From Christensenella sp. UBA7707 (lineage in GTDB: Bacteria > Bacillota > Clostridia > Christensenellales > CAG-138): a stretch of 15,158 bases of DNA. This document shows positions 6,129 through 14,464 of the stretch, piece after piece (the stretch's first letter is position 1; every line of letters begins with the position of its first letter). The translations under genes were made by a program, and so were the position numbers. The notes under the pieces are model-generated. The model did not search any database and had not been told where the DNA came from. It saw only the letters and a list, made by a program, of their open reading frames with translations. The DNA is taken from NCBI GenBank assembly GCA_002482435.1, contig DLFZ01000126.1, forward strand, positions 5,031 through 20,188. Reading direction: 5' to 3'.

Positions 6129-6146
6129 TAGCGAAAGGAGCACACC

Positions 6147-6428
6147 ATGAGCAGGTCAGTGAAAAAAGGACCGTTTATCAGCGAGCGTCTGCTTGCACGC
6201 ATCGTGGCTATGAACGCAAGCGGCAAGAAGCAGGTCGTGAAAACTTGGTCTCGCGCATCCACCATTTTCCCGGATATGGTTGGACATACCATCGCCGTAC
6301 ATGACGGCAGGAAGCATGTTCCCGTTTATGTTACCGAGGAAATGGTCGGCCATAAGCTGGGCGAGTTCGCCCCCACCCGTACCTTCCGCGGCCACAGGGG
6401 CTCCGAGAAGTCCACGGGCGGCAAATAA
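6147..6428 (+). CDS. rpsS: 30S ribosomal protein S19
   Basis: A 93-residue protein of the 30S head that pairs with S13 and contacts the large subunit and A-site tRNA region. The family pattern is complete: [10 protein letters not shown] at the start, [31 protein letters not shown] in the centre, and the C-terminal [19 protein letters not shown] 6147 follows AAAGGAG (6134-6140). The gene lies 18 nt after rplB and 18 nt before rplV. Confidence 0.98.
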   Translation: MSRSVKKGPFISERLLARIVAMNASGKKQVVKTWSRASTIFPDMVGHTIAVHDGRKHVPVYVTEEMVGHKLGEFAPTRTFRGHRGSEKSTGGK

Positions 6429-6446
6429 GCAAGGAGGAAGCGAACA

Positions 6447-6833
6447 ATGGCAACCAGATCCAGAGAAAAAGCCGCGGCGCGCCGCGAGAACGCCGATAAG
6501 AGGCCCCGCGCGATCGCCCGTTATATCAGAATTTCTTCCCGCAAGGTCAAGATCGTCATCGACCTGATCCGCGGTAAGAGCGTGAAAGAAGCGCAGGCGA
6601 TTCTGATGTTCACCCCCAAAGCGGCCAGCGAGCCCGTAGCGAAGCTCCTCAAGTCCGCCGTTGCGAACGCCGAGAACAACCTCGATCTTTCCGCCGACAC
6701 ACTGTATGTCGCGGAAGTGTTCGCAAACCAAGGTCCGACGCTCAAGCGCTTCACGCCGCGCGCACAGGGTAGGGCAACGCCCATCCGCAAGCGCACGAGC
6801 CACATCACGATCGTCCTGGACCAGGCAAAGTAA
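6447..6833 (+). CDS. rplV: 50S ribosomal protein L22 with N-terminal extension
   Basis: A 128-residue L22, longer than the usual 110-115. The core begins at about residue 19 ([35 protein letters not shown]). The exit-tunnel beta hairpin is at about 84-106 ([24 protein letters not shown]), normally the site of macrolide-resistance changes; it looks intact. Residues 1-18 ([18 protein letters not shown]) are an added basic, Ala/Arg-rich tail. AAGGAGG (6431-6437) nine nt before ATG 6447 supports this start, so the extension appears real. Similar tails occur in some Clostridia L22 as far as I recall. Confidence 0.96.
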   Translation: MATRSREKAAARRENADKRPRAIARYIRISSRKVKIVIDLIRGKSVKEAQAILMFTPKAASEPVAKLLKSAVANAENNLDLSADTLYVAEVFANQGPTLKRFTPRAQGRATPIRKRTSHITIVLDQAK

Positions 6834-6846
6834 AGGGAGGTTATTT

Positions 6847-7488
6847 ATGGGACAGAAAGTCAATCCAAACGGTTTCCGCGTCGGCGTGATCAAGGATTGG
6901 AACACGCGCTGGTACGCCTCCAAAAAGGATTTTGCGGATTACCTCGTTGAGGATAAAAAAATCAGGGATCACCTGAAGAAGACCCACTACGCCGCCGGTG
7001 TCTCCAAGATCGACATCGAGCGCGCCGCGAACAAAATCACCGTCAGCATTCACACGGCTCGTCCGGGTATGCTCATCGGTAAGGGCGGCGTTGGCGTGGA
7101 TACGATCAAAGCGGATGTTACCGCGCTCGTCGGCAAGCCGGTGAACGTGAACATCCTCGAGATCCGCAACCCCGATGCAAACGCGCAGCTCGTGGCCGAG
7201 AACATCGCGGCCCAGCTCGAAAAGCGTATTTCCTTCCGCCGCGCGATGAAGCAGGCCATGATGCGCGCCACCAAAGCCGGTGCCAAGGGCATCAAGCTTG
7301 CGTGTGCAGGCCGTCTTGGCGGTGCTGAAATCGCCCGCAGGGAAGGGTATCACGAGGGTTCCATTCCCCTTCAGACCATGCGCGCCGACATCGAATACGG
7401 CTTTGCCGAGGCGCACACCACTTACGGCCGCATCGGCTGCAAGGTGTGGATCTACAAGGGCGAAGTGCTGAACAAGAAGAAAGCGTAA
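6847..7488 (+). CDS. rpsC: 30S ribosomal protein S3
   Basis: A 213-residue protein at the mRNA entry channel of the 30S head. [13 protein letters not shown] is the family start. A KH-type RNA-binding domain spans about 39-108 with the IGKG loop at 77-80, and the C-terminal domain carries [31 protein letters not shown] and GVKVWI-like KVWIYKGE. The frame stays open upstream into rplV, but ATG 6847 is taken because GGGAGG (6835-6840) precedes it and the protein then begins as the family does. Confidence 0.97.
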   Translation: MGQKVNPNGFRVGVIKDWNTRWYASKKDFADYLVEDKKIRDHLKKTHYAAGVSKIDIERAANKITVSIHTARPGMLIGKGGVGVDTIKADVTALVGKPVNVNILEIRNPDANAQLVAENIAAQLEKRISFRRAMKQAMMRATKAGAKGIKLACAGRLGGAEIARREGYHEGSIPLQTMRADIEYGFAEAHTTYGRIGCKVWIYKGEVLNKKKA

Positions 7489-7502
7489 GGAGGCAAGCTA
7501 CC

Positions 7503-7943
7503 ATGTTGATGCCGAAGAGAGTAAAACGCAGGAGAGTACACCGCGGCCGCATGAAGGGCTCGGCCCACCGCGGAAATACCATCACCTACGGCGAATATGG
7601 CCTTGTTGCCACCGAACCCTCATGGGTCACGAGCAACCAGATCGAGGCGGCGCGTGTCGCGATGACGCGTTACATCAAGCGCGGCGGCCAGGTGTGGATC
7701 AAAATTTTCCCCGACAAGCCGGTTACCGAAAAGCCTGCCGAAACCCGTATGGGCAGCGGCAAAGGTTCGCCGGAGTACTGGGTTTCGGTCGTAAAGCCCG
7801 GCCGCGTGATGTTTGAGATCGCGGGCGTTGATGAGGAGACCGCGCACGAGGCGCTCCGCCTTGCGCTGCACAAGCTCCCCCTCAAGGGCAAGATCGTTAA
7901 GAAGGAAAGCAACGAAGTAGGTGGTGAGAGCGATGAAGGTTAA
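7503..7943 (+). CDS. rplP: 50S ribosomal protein L16
   Basis: A 146-residue protein that organises the A-site finger and central protuberance region of the 50S. It starts [19 protein letters not shown] and contains the [13 protein letters not shown] motif, with Arg82 equivalent to the hydroxylated Arg81 of E. coli L16. The upstream in-frame extension is not used: TAAGGAGG (7486-7493) sits 9 nt before ATG 7503. The acidic tail ([11 protein letters not shown]) overlaps the start of rpmC by 11 nt. Confidence 0.97.
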   Translation: MLMPKRVKRRRVHRGRMKGSAHRGNTITYGEYGLVATEPSWVTSNQIEAARVAMTRYIKRGGQVWIKIFPDKPVTEKPAETRMGSGKGSPEYWVSVVKPGRVMFEIAGVDEETAHEALRLALHKLPLKGKIVKKESNEVGGESDEG

Positions 7944-8133
7944 CGAACTGAAAAAACTGACAACCCAAGAGCTCGCGGCCAAAGAAAAAGAGCTGAAGGC
8001 TGAGCTCTTCAACCTCCGCTTCCAACTGGCCGTCGGCCAGCTCACCAATCCCCAGAGGATCCGTGAGTGCAAAAAGGATGTTGCCCGGGTGAAGACGCTC
8101 CTTTGCGAGCGCTCGCTCAAGGCGGCCGAGTAA
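7933..8133 (+). CDS. rpmC: 50S ribosomal protein L29
   Basis: A 66-residue, two-helix protein near the tunnel exit next to L23. The family motif [39 protein letters not shown] is complete. ATG 7933 is chosen: it gives the usual length and follows a GGTGGTGAG sequence. In-frame GTG codons at 7921 and 7924 are less likely. The gene begins inside the last codons of rplP in another frame, an 11-nt overlap pointing to coupled translation. Confidence 0.95.
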   Translation: MKVNELKKLTTQELAAKEKELKAELFNLRFQLAVGQLTNPQRIRECKKDVARVKTLLCERSLKAAE

Positions 8134-8157
8134 CGAGGGTGAAAGGAGGATTACACC

Positions 8158-8415
8158 GTGGAACAAAGAGGCTTTCGCAAAACGCGCGTAGGCGTAGTTG
8201 TAAGCGATAAAATGGATAAAACCATCGTCGTGGCGATCAAAACCAAGGTTCGTCACCCCCTCTACGGCAAGATGGTCAACCGCACCCGCAAGTTCAAGGC
8301 GCATGACGAGGAGAACACCTGCGGCATCGGCGACACCGTGGAAATTATGGAAACCCGCCCCCTGAGCAAGGATAAGCGCTGGAGGCTGGTCAAGATCATA
8401 GAGAAGGCCAAGTAA
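8158..8415 (+). CDS. rpsQ: 30S ribosomal protein S17
   Basis: An 85-residue OB-fold protein that binds 16S rRNA early in 30S assembly. [21 protein letters not shown], the [22 protein letters not shown] stretch and the final [21 protein letters not shown] are all family features. It starts with GTG at 8158, supported by AAAGGAGG (8142-8149) and the position of the conserved N-terminus. Confidence 0.97.
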   Translation: MEQRGFRKTRVGVVVSDKMDKTIVVAIKTKVRHPLYGKMVNRTRKFKAHDEENTCGIGDTVEIMETRPLSKDKRWRLVKIIEKAK

Positions 8416-8436
8416 GCCTGAAAGGAGGACCCGAGC

Positions 8437-8805
8437 ATGATTCAGCCACAGACAAGGTTAAAGGTCGCCGATAACAGCGGCGCCAAGGAAATAATGTGCA
8501 TCCGCGTGCTTGGCGGCTCGTTCCGCCGCAGCGCGAACATCGGCGATGTGATCGTAGCGGCTGTGAAAACAGCTTCGCCCGGCGGCGCCGTAAAGAAGAA
8601 GGACGTTGTGAAAGCGGTCGTCGTGCGCACCGTATCCGGCCTCCAGAGGCCTGACGGCAGCTACATCCGCTTCGACGACAACGCGGCGGTCATCATCAAC
8701 GATCAGAAGCAGCCCCGCGGCACCCGTATCTTTGGGCCCGTCGCGAGGGAGCTGCGCGAGAAGGATTACATGAAGATCATATCCCTCGCGCCCGAAGTGC
8801 TTTAA
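8437..8805 (+). CDS. rplN: 50S ribosomal protein L14
   Basis: A 122-residue protein, exact family length, at the subunit interface where it makes inter-subunit bridges and binds the silencing factor RsfS. Conserved stretches are [40 protein letters not shown], and the C-terminal [30 protein letters not shown]. It follows rpsQ by 21 nt with AAGGAGG (8422-8428). In E. coli this junction separates the S10 and spc operons with its own promoter; there is no room for a separate terminator and promoter here. Confidence 0.98.
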   Translation: MIQPQTRLKVADNSGAKEIMCIRVLGGSFRRSANIGDVIVAAVKTASPGGAVKKKDVVKAVVVRTVSGLQRPDGSYIRFDDNAAVIINDQKQPRGTRIFGPVARELREKDYMKIISLAPEVL

Positions 8806-8818
8806 TGGAGGATATCCA

Positions 8819-9136
8819 ATGAAGAAGCTGAATGTGAAAAGGGACGACACCGTTGTCGTCATCACGGGCAAAGACAAGGGCAAAAAGGGTAAGGTTATGA
8901 CCGCGCATCCCGAAGAGGGCCGCGTGGTGGTGCAGAACGTAAACATGATTACGCGCCACACCAAACCCCGCAAGCAGGGCCAGCAGGGCGGCCGCCTCCA
9001 TAAGGAAGGCGCCGTGGATGCGTCCAACGTAATGCTCGTATGCCCCAAGTGCGATAAGCCCACCCGCGTCGGCCATGCCGTTTCGGGCGAGAAGAAAGTC
9101 CGCGTCTGCAAGCAGTGCGGCAAGAACATTGACTAA
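8819..9136 (+). CDS. rplX: 50S ribosomal protein L24, zinc-ribbon form
   Basis: A 105-residue KOW-domain protein that starts 50S assembly. The KOW motif is at about 10-40 ([18 protein letters not shown]), followed by [13 protein letters not shown]. The C-terminal half carries two Cys pairs, CPKC (75-78) and CKQC (97-100), a likely zinc ribbon common in Gram-positive L24. ATG 8819 follows GGAGG (8807-8811) 13 nt after rplN. Confidence 0.97.
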   Translation: MKKLNVKRDDTVVVITGKDKGKKGKVMTAHPEEGRVVVQNVNMITRHTKPRKQGQQGGRLHKEGAVDASNVMLVCPKCDKPTRVGHAVSGEKKVRVCKQCGKNID

Positions 9137-9156
9137 GGCAGAAGGAGGAAAAGACA

Positions 9157-9777
9157 GTGGCTAAAAAAGAAACCGCGTCTCAGGCGCCTGCCAAGAAGAA
9201 AAAGGCAGCGGAAGAAGCCAAGGCTTTTACCGGCTCTGCCCGCCTGAAAGTAAAATACACCGAAGAAGTCATGGCGCAGCTGAAGGAAAAGTTCGGCTAC
9301 GAGAACGTGATGCAGATCCCCAGGCTCGAGAAGATCGTTCTCAACATGCGCTTGGGTTCCGATAAGGACAACCCCAAGGCCATTGAGGCCGCCGTGGACG
9401 AACTCACCAACATCGCCGGCCAGAAGGCCGTTGTGACCAAGGCCAAAAAGTCCGTCGCGAACTTCAAGGTGCGCGAGGGCATGACCATCGGCGCGAAGGT
9501 CACGCTGCACGGCGACCGCATGTTTTACTTTGCCGACAAGCTGATGAACATCGTGCTTCCCCGCGTGCGCGACTTCCGCGGCGTATCCCAGAAGAGCTTC
9601 GACGGGCGTGGCAACTACGCGCTTGGCGTGAAGGAACAGCTGATCTTCCCCGAGATCAACTATGACGAAATCGATAAGATCCGCGGTATGGACATCGTGT
9701 TCGTCACCACCGCCAAGACCGACGAAGAAGCCAAAGAACTTCTCAGGCTTCTGGGAATGCCTTTTGAACAGGCTTGA
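9157..9777 (+). CDS. rplE: 50S ribosomal protein L5 with N-terminal extension
   Basis: A 206-residue L5; the family is usually about 179-180. The core starts near residue 28 ([37 protein letters not shown]) and includes [30 protein letters not shown] and the closing [21 protein letters not shown]5 binds 5S rRNA in the central protuberance and contacts S13 and P-site tRNA. Residues 1-27 ([20 protein letters not shown] and on) are a Lys/Ala-rich extension. GGAGG (9144-9148) eight nt before GTG 9157 supports this start; no comparable site precedes the core, so the extension is probably made. Confidence 0.95.
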   Translation: MAKKETASQAPAKKKKAAEEAKAFTGSARLKVKYTEEVMAQLKEKFGYENVMQIPRLEKIVLNMRLGSDKDNPKAIEAAVDELTNIAGQKAVVTKAKKSVANFKVREGMTIGAKVTLHGDRMFYFADKLMNIVLPRVRDFRGVSQKSFDGRGNYALGVKEQLIFPEINYDEIDKIRGMDIVFVTTAKTDEEAKELLRLLGMPFEQA

Positions 9778-9795
9778 CAAGGAGGAAGTAAATAA

Positions 9796-9981
9796 GTGGC
9801 TAAGACAAGCATGAAAATCAGGCAGGCGCGCCCGGCAAAGTTCTCGACTAGGGCGTACACCCGCTGCCGCATCTGCGGCCGTCCCCACTCCGTGCTTCGC
9901 AAGTATGGTATTTGCCGCATCTGCTTCCGCGTGCTGGCGCACAAGGGTGAAATTCCCGGCGTCCGCAAGGCAAGCTGGTAA
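9796..9981 (+). CDS. rpsN: 30S ribosomal protein S14, zinc-binding type (S14Z)
   Basis: A 61-residue short S14 with Cys24-x2-Cys27 and Cys40-x2-Cys43 binding one zinc, within [41 protein letters not shown]. It sits in the 30S head beside S3 and S10. The zinc form is the one normally kept in this operon in Bacillota; some genomes carry a zinc-free copy elsewhere for zinc starvation. It starts at GTG 9796, with AAGGAGG (9779-9785) overlapping the region just after the rplE stop. Confidence 0.97.
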   Translation: MAKTSMKIRQARPAKFSTRAYTRCRICGRPHSVLRKYGICRICFRVLAHKGEIPGVRKASW

Positions 9982-10004
9982 GTGGGCGAAAGGAGGAAAT
10001 TGAG

Positions 10005-10403
10005 ATGTTAGTAACGGATCCTATTGCCGATATGCTCACCCGCATCCGCAACGCGCTCGTTGCCAGGCATGAGGAAGTTGATATTCCGGCTTCCACCCTC
10101 AAAAAGGCCATCGCCGAGATCCTTCTCGCCGAAGGCTACATCAAGGGTTTTGATCTGCGCCAGGACGGCGTGGCGAAGTACATCCATGTGACGCTCAAGT
10201 ACGGCCCCAACAAGGCCCGCGTCATCACCGGCCTCAAGCGTATCTCTAAGCCCGGTCTTCGCGTTTACGCCCGCAAGGATAAGCTGCCCAAGGTACTCAA
10301 CGGCCTCGGCATCGCCATCCTTTCGACTTCGCGCGGCATCATGACCGACCGCGAGGCCCGCAAGCAGGGCATCGGTGGCGAAGTACTCGCGTACATCTGG
10401 TAA
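10005..10403 (+). CDS. rpsH: 30S ribosomal protein S8
   Basis: A 132-residue primary 16S rRNA-binding protein, normal length. The start [27 protein letters not shown] and the end motif [26 protein letters not shown] are diagnostic. In E. coli S8 is the feedback repressor of the spc operon through a site near rplE; such a site could not be confirmed here by eye. AAGGAGG (9990-9996) precedes ATG 10005. Confidence 0.98.
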   Translation: MLVTDPIADMLTRIRNALVARHEEVDIPASTLKKAIAEILLAEGYIKGFDLRQDGVAKYIHVTLKYGPNKARVITGLKRISKPGLRVYARKDKLPKVLNGLGIAILSTSRGIMTDREARKQGIGGEVLAYIW

Positions 10404-10455
10404 TTTGAGAGCGATAAAACTCGCATTCACAAACGATTTCATGGAGGTGTAAAGC

Positions 10456-11004
10456 ATGTCACGAATCGGAAAACTTCCGATTACCATCCCTGGCGGAGTG
10501 ACAATCACGGTCGGCGACGATAACACCGTGACTGTAAAAGGCCCCAAGGGGCAGTTGAGTGAAAAGATCTCCTCTTCGATCGAGATCAAAGAGGAAAATG
10601 CCGTGCTTACGGTAAAGCGTCCGAGCGACTCTAAGGAGCACCGTTCGCTCCACGGCCTGAGCCGTACGCTTATCAACAATATGGTTGTTGGCACCACTGC
10701 CGGCTTCCAAAAAAATCTCGACATCGTCGGCACCGGTTACAAGGCGCAAAAGCAAGGAAACAAGCTGGTGCTTAACGTCGGATATTCCCACCCTGTTGAA
10801 TTTGTTGAGCCCGACGGCATCACCTTTGAGGTTCCGGCGCCGAACAAAGTCATCGTAAAGGGCATCAACAAGCAGCAGGTCGGTCAAATAGCGGCCGACA
10901 TCCGCGCGGTACGTGAGCCGGAACCCTACAAGGGCAAGGGCATCAAGTACGACAATGAGGTCGTGCGCCGCAAGGAAGGCAAGACCGGTAAGACCGGCAA
11001 ATAA
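10456..11004 (+). CDS. rplF: 50S ribosomal protein L6
   Basis: A 182-residue protein near the factor-binding site and sarcin-ricin loop of the 50S. It begins [18 protein letters not shown], shows the two repeated L6 folds (about 1-80 and 83-170) and the C-terminal signature [26 protein letters not shown]. It follows rpsH after 52 nt, the longest spacing in the cluster; that gap contains only a weak GCGA/TCGC stem and the GGAGGTG site (10443-10449). Confidence 0.98.
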   Translation: MSRIGKLPITIPGGVTITVGDDNTVTVKGPKGQLSEKISSSIEIKEENAVLTVKRPSDSKEHRSLHGLSRTLINNMVVGTTAGFQKNLDIVGTGYKAQKQGNKLVLNVGYSHPVEFVEPDGITFEVPAPNKVIVKGINKQQVGQIAADIRAVREPEPYKGKGIKYDNEVVRRKEGKTGKTGK

Positions 11005-11027
11005 GCGCAGAGAAGGAGTGACAACGC

Positions 11028-11396
11028 ATGATTTCAAAGATCGACAAAAACAGTGTGCGTAAAGCTCGTCACGACCGTTCCCGCAGGCATATTGCCGGGA
11101 CGACCGAGCGGCCGAGGCTGAACGTTTACCGCAGCCTCAAGCACATTTACGCGCAGGTCATCGACGACGGCGTGGGACACACGCTTGCCTCCGCCTCCAC
11201 GCTGGATCCCGAACTGAAGGCCAAGCTCGAGGGCAAAAACAAGAAGGAAGCCGCGACAATTATCGGCGAAGCCGTAGCCGCGCGCGCGCTCGAAAAGGGC
11301 ATTCAAAAGGTTGTTTTTGACCGCGGCGGTTACCTTTATACCGGCCGCGTCGCGGAAGTGGCAGCCGGCGCTCGCAAGGGCGGACTGGATTTCTGA
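11028..11396 (+). CDS. rplR: 50S ribosomal protein L18
   Basis: A 122-residue 5S rRNA-binding protein that works with L5 and L25/CTC in the central protuberance. The basic N-terminus ([38 protein letters not shown]) and the C-terminal [28 protein letters not shown] are family hallmarks. AAGGAG (11013-11018) precedes ATG 11028. The stop TGA overlaps the ribosome binding site of rpsE. Confidence 0.98.
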   Translation: MISKIDKNSVRKARHDRSRRHIAGTTERPRLNVYRSLKHIYAQVIDDGVGHTLASASTLDPELKAKLEGKNKKEAATIIGEAVAARALEKGIQKVVFDRGGYLYTGRVAEVAAGARKGGLDF

Positions 11397-11407
11397 GGAG
11401 GTAGAAG

Positions 11408-11908
11408 ATGAAGCGTATTGATCCATCCACAATGGATTTGAAAGAAAAGCTCGTTTCGATCAACCGCGTAGCCAAGGTCGTTAAGGGCGGCCGCAATTTC
11501 CGTTTCTCCGCGCTTATGGTCGTGGGTGACGGCAATGGCCACGTGGGCGTCGGTATGGGCAAAGCGGCAGAAATCCCCGAAGCCGTTCGCAAGGGCATTG
11601 AAGACGCAAAGCGCCACATGGTAGAAGTTCCCCTCGTGGGCACCACCATTCCGCACGCTGTGGAAGGCAAGTTCGGCAAGGGCCATGTGCGCATGCTCCC
11701 CGCCGAAGAAGGTACCGGCGTTATCGCGGGCGGCCCCGTCCGTGCGGTACTGGAAATGGTCGGCGTGAAAGACATCCGCACCAAGAGCTACGGCTCCAAC
11801 AACCCCGCCAACTGCGTGAAGGCTACCTTGGACGGCCTTACCCAGCTTCGCACCGCCGAGCAGATCGCTCGCCTGCGTGGCAAGACCGTTGAAGAGATCC
11901 TCGGTTGA
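11408..11908 (+). CDS. rpsE: 30S ribosomal protein S5
   Basis: A 166-residue protein at the back of the 30S by the mRNA entry site, important for decoding accuracy. A double-stranded-RNA-binding type domain lies at about 10-75 ([41 protein letters not shown]) and the S5-C domain follows ([45 protein letters not shown]). The spectinomycin-site loop around KVVKGG looks wild type. GAGGAGG (11395-11401) precedes ATG 11408. Confidence 0.98.
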   Translation: MKRIDPSTMDLKEKLVSINRVAKVVKGGRNFRFSALMVVGDGNGHVGVGMGKAAEIPEAVRKGIEDAKRHMVEVPLVGTTIPHAVEGKFGKGHVRMLPAEEGTGVIAGGPVRAVLEMVGVKDIRTKSYGSNNPANCVKATLDGLTQLRTAEQIARLRGKTVEEILG

Positions 11909-11924
11909 CAAGGAGGAACGAAGA

Positions 11925-12104
11925 ATGGCTAACCTGAAAATAACGCTCGCCAAGAGCACCATCGGCGCGCTCAAGGATCAGCAGGCGACCGTGAAGGCGC
12001 TGGGCCTCAAAAAGACCAACAGCACCGTCGTACAGCCCGATAACGCCTGCATCCGCGGCATGATCTTCAAGGTGAGGCACCTTGTCAAGGTTGAAGAAGT
12101 ATAA
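11925..12104 (+). CDS. rpmD: 50S ribosomal protein L30
   Basis: A 59-residue protein of usual bacterial length. [56 protein letters not shown] matches the short L30 family over its whole length. The frame is open upstream into rpsE, but ATG 11925 is the start because AAGGAGG (11910-11916) precedes it. It sits 16 nt after rpsE and 14 nt before rplO. Confidence 0.96.
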   Translation: MANLKITLAKSTIGALKDQQATVKALGLKKTNSTVVQPDNACIRGMIFKVRHLVKVEEV

Positions 12105-12118
12105 CGGGAGGTTTCACG

Positions 12119-12559
12119 ATGAAGTTACATGAGTTAAGACCCCCGGAGGGCTCGACAAGCGCGAAAAAGCGCGTCGGCCGCGGCGTCGGTTCCGGCCTCG
12201 GCAAAACCTCCGCAAAAGGCCATAAGGGCCAAAAGGCCCGCAGCGGCAGCAAGAAGAACGGCTTTGAAGGCGGCCAGATGCCGCTCGCACGCCGCTTGCC
12301 CAAGCGCGGCTTCACGAACATCTTCGCGAAGGAATACACCATCGTCAACATCAGCCAGCTCAACGATCTGGCCGATGGCACCGTGGTGGACGCGGCTTTC
12401 CTCAAGCAGGAAGGCATCATCAGCAAAATCGAAAAGGACGGCCTCAAAGTTCTGGGCCGCGGTGAACTCACAAAGCGCTTGAATGTTAAGGCTGCAAAGT
12501 TTTCGGAGACAGCCCAGAAAGCCATTGAGGCCGCGGGCGGAACTGTTGAGGTGGTCTGA
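12119..12559 (+). CDS. rplO: 50S ribosomal protein L15
   Basis: A 146-residue late-assembly protein. The Gly/Lys-rich extended N-terminal half ([50 protein letters not shown]) threads through 23S rRNA; the globular C-terminal half ends [15 protein letters not shown] (12106-12111) precedes ATG 12119. The stop and the secY start share one base (TGATG), coupling the last ribosomal gene to the translocon gene. Confidence 0.97.
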   Translation: MKLHELRPPEGSTSAKKRVGRGVGSGLGKTSAKGHKGQKARSGSKKNGFEGGQMPLARRLPKRGFTNIFAKEYTIVNISQLNDLADGTVVDAAFLKQEGIISKIEKDGLKVLGRGELTKRLNVKAAKFSETAQKAIEAAGGTVEVV

Positions 12560-13821
12560 TGTTTAGAACAATCATTAACGCTTGGCGGGTCAAGGATATA
12601 AGGACCCGGATGCTGTTCACACTGCTTTTGATTGTGGTGTACAGGTTCGGTTGCTTCATCCCGGTTCCCGGCGTTGACGCAACGAAGATTGCCGGCATGA
12701 TTGAACAGTACGACATGCTCGGGTTCTTGAACCTGCTGTCGGGCGGTTCGTTTGCGGACTTCACCATTTTCGCAATGGGCATTTCGCCCTACATCACCGG
12801 CCAGATCATCATCCAGCTGCTTGCCATCGCCATTCCGGCGCTCGAACGCCTCCAAAAGGAAGAAGACGGCAAGATCAAGCTCGAGAGGATCACAAGGTAT
12901 GTGGGTATCGGTCTGGCGCTCGTGCAGAGCGTCGGCATCGTGCTGAGCCTCGGCTCGGGCGTTGTGAAGGATACGAGCTTCCTCACCTACGCGACCATCG
13001 GCCTCACCTGTACAGCAGGTACGGCGCTTCTTGTGTGGATGGGTGAGCGCATCACGGAACGCGGCGTCGGCAACGGCGTCTCCATGATCATCTTCCTGTC
13101 CATCTGCTCGCGCGTAATCCCCGTGATCAGCACCTTCGTGGAAGGCGTGTTCGTAACGAACACTTACAAGTGGTGGATCCTTCCAGCGCTACTTGTCATC
13201 GTGGTACTTCTGGTGGCCGGTGTTGTATTTGTGGATAAGGCGGTTCGCCGCATTCCCGTACAGTACGCCAAAAAGGTTGTGGGGCGCAAGCTCTACGGCG
13301 GCCAGAGCTCGCACATTCCCCTCAAGGTCAACGCAAACGGCGTAATGCCGCTGATTTTCGCGCTCACCATCATTCAGTTCCCTGCGATGATCGTGCAGTT
13401 CCTGAATCAGGAAAGCGGCTTTGTTAACTTCTATAAAGACTATCTCTCTTCGGGTAAGCCGGTGTACTATGTAGTGTTCGCGCTGATGATTCTCGGATTC
13501 GCGTATTTCTACTCCACCATCGCGTTCAACCCCATTGAGATCAGCAAGAACCTCCAGCAGAACGGCGGGTTCATCCCGGGCATCCGTCCGGGTAGGCCCA
13601 CGAGCGACTACCTCGCCAAAAAGGTGAGCCGCCTCACGCTGTTCGGCGCAGTCTTCCTGATGTTCCTCGCAATCGTTCCCGAGCTTGTCTTGCACGGTTT
13701 CGGCCTGAAGATGATGTTCGGACCCACGAGCATTTTGATTCTTGTGAACGTTGCGCTGGAAACGAGCTCGCAGCTCGAATCCATGATGCTCATGCGTCAC
13801 TACAAGGGCTTCCTGGGTTAA
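12559..13821 (+). CDS. secY: Protein translocase channel subunit SecY
   Basis: A 420-residue membrane protein with ten hydrophobic segments, the central pore of the SecYEG translocon. It begins with the amphipathic FRTIINAWRVKDIRTRMLFTLLLIVVYRFG; the plug-region sequence IPGVD-like PVPGVDATKI follows. The signature GISPYITGQIIIQLL is at about 75-89, and the large cytoplasmic loop between helices 8 and 9 reads NPIEISKNLQQNGGFIPGIRPGRPT. It ends MMLMRHYKGFLG, the usual C-terminus. The ribosome binding site GAGGTGG lies in the end of rplO. Location in the ribosomal cluster is canonical and ties export capacity to translation. Confidence 0.98.
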   Translation: MFRTIINAWRVKDIRTRMLFTLLLIVVYRFGCFIPVPGVDATKIAGMIEQYDMLGFLNLLSGGSFADFTIFAMGISPYITGQIIIQLLAIAIPALERLQKEEDGKIKLERITRYVGIGLALVQSVGIVLSLGSGVVKDTSFLTYATIGLTCTAGTALLVWMGERITERGVGNGVSMIIFLSICSRVIPVISTFVEGVFVTNTYKWWILPALLVIVVLLVAGVVFVDKAVRRIPVQYAKKVVGRKLYGGQSSHIPLKVNANGVMPLIFALTIIQFPAMIVQFLNQESGFVNFYKDYLSSGKPVYYVVFALMILGFAYFYSTIAFNPIEISKNLQQNGGFIPGIRPGRPTSDYLAKKVSRLTLFGAVFLMFLAIVPELVLHGFGLKMMFGPTSILILVNVALETSSQLESMMLMRHYKGFLG

Positions 13822-13837
13822 ACGGAAAGGCGGAACG

Positions 13838-14464
13838 ATGAACGTTGTGCTTTTAGGCGCTCCCGGCGCCGGAAAAGGTACGTTGGCCTCGCAGATGTGC
13901 CAAGCCTACGGGCTTCGGCACATCTCCACGGGCGATATGCTTCGCGCACACATGCGCGAAGCAACCGCGCTTGGTTTACAGGCGCGCGCCTATGTGGATG
14001 CCGGCAAACTGGTGCCGGACGCGCTCATCATTGAAATGGTGCGCGAACGCCTCAATGAGCCGGACTGCCAAAAAGGTTGTCTGCTCGACGGGTTCCCGCG
14101 CACGGCGGCGCAGGCGGAAGCGCTTGGCGCCATCGCGAAAATCGACATGGTGCTCTACATCGACGTGGCCGTGGAAGCGCTTGTAAAGCGCATCAGCGGC
14201 AGGCGCGTATGCGGGAAATGCGGCACGGTGTACCACACCTCCTGGCACGACCGGGAGGAATGTGCAAAGTGCGGCGAACCGCTCAGCATCCGTGAAGACG
14301 ACAAACCCGAAACGGTGCTCCGCCGCATCGAGGTTTACAACCAGAACACGGAGCCGCTCATCGGCTATTACAGGGAAAAAGGTCTTTTGAAGACCGTAGA
14401 CGGCAGCGGAACGCCTGAAGAGGTGTTCGAAGCCGTAAAAACCCTGGTGGAGAAACGCGTATGA
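13838..14464 (+). CDS. adk: Adenylate kinase, zinc-lid type
   Basis: A 208-residue enzyme that interconverts ATP plus AMP and two ADP in the cytoplasm. The P-loop GAPGAGKGT is at 7-15, HISTGDMLR of the AMP site at 28-36, DGFPRT at 84-89, and Arg118 and Arg162/163 fit the catalytic arginines. The lid holds Cys125, Cys128, Cys142 and Cys145, a structural zinc site typical of Gram-positive enzymes. Only 13 residues separate the two Cys pairs, against about 16 in the Bacillus enzymes I can recall, which accounts for part of the short overall length. The site AAAGGCGG before ATG 13838 is weaker than most here. Its end overlaps map by ATGA. Confidence 0.97.
   Translation: MNVVLLGAPGAGKGTLASQMCQAYGLRHISTGDMLRAHMREATALGLQARAYVDAGKLVPDALIIEMVRERLNEPDCQKGCLLDGFPRTAAQAEALGAIAKIDMVLYIDVAVEALVKRISGRRVCGKCGTVYHTSWHDREECAKCGEPLSIREDDKPETVLRRIEVYNQNTEPLIGYYREKGLLKTVDGSGTPEEVFEAVKTLVEKRV

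Noticed and set aside
4911..6143. A 410-codon open frame on the minus strand across rplW and rplB
   Set aside because: It is the antisense shadow of L23 and L2, which are unmistakable; low-complexity Ala/Val/Asp-rich product.
10404..10455. Possible promoter or terminator in the rpsH-rplF gap
   Set aside because: Only a four-pair stem without a T run and no -35/-10 pair; it contains just the ribosome binding site of rplF.
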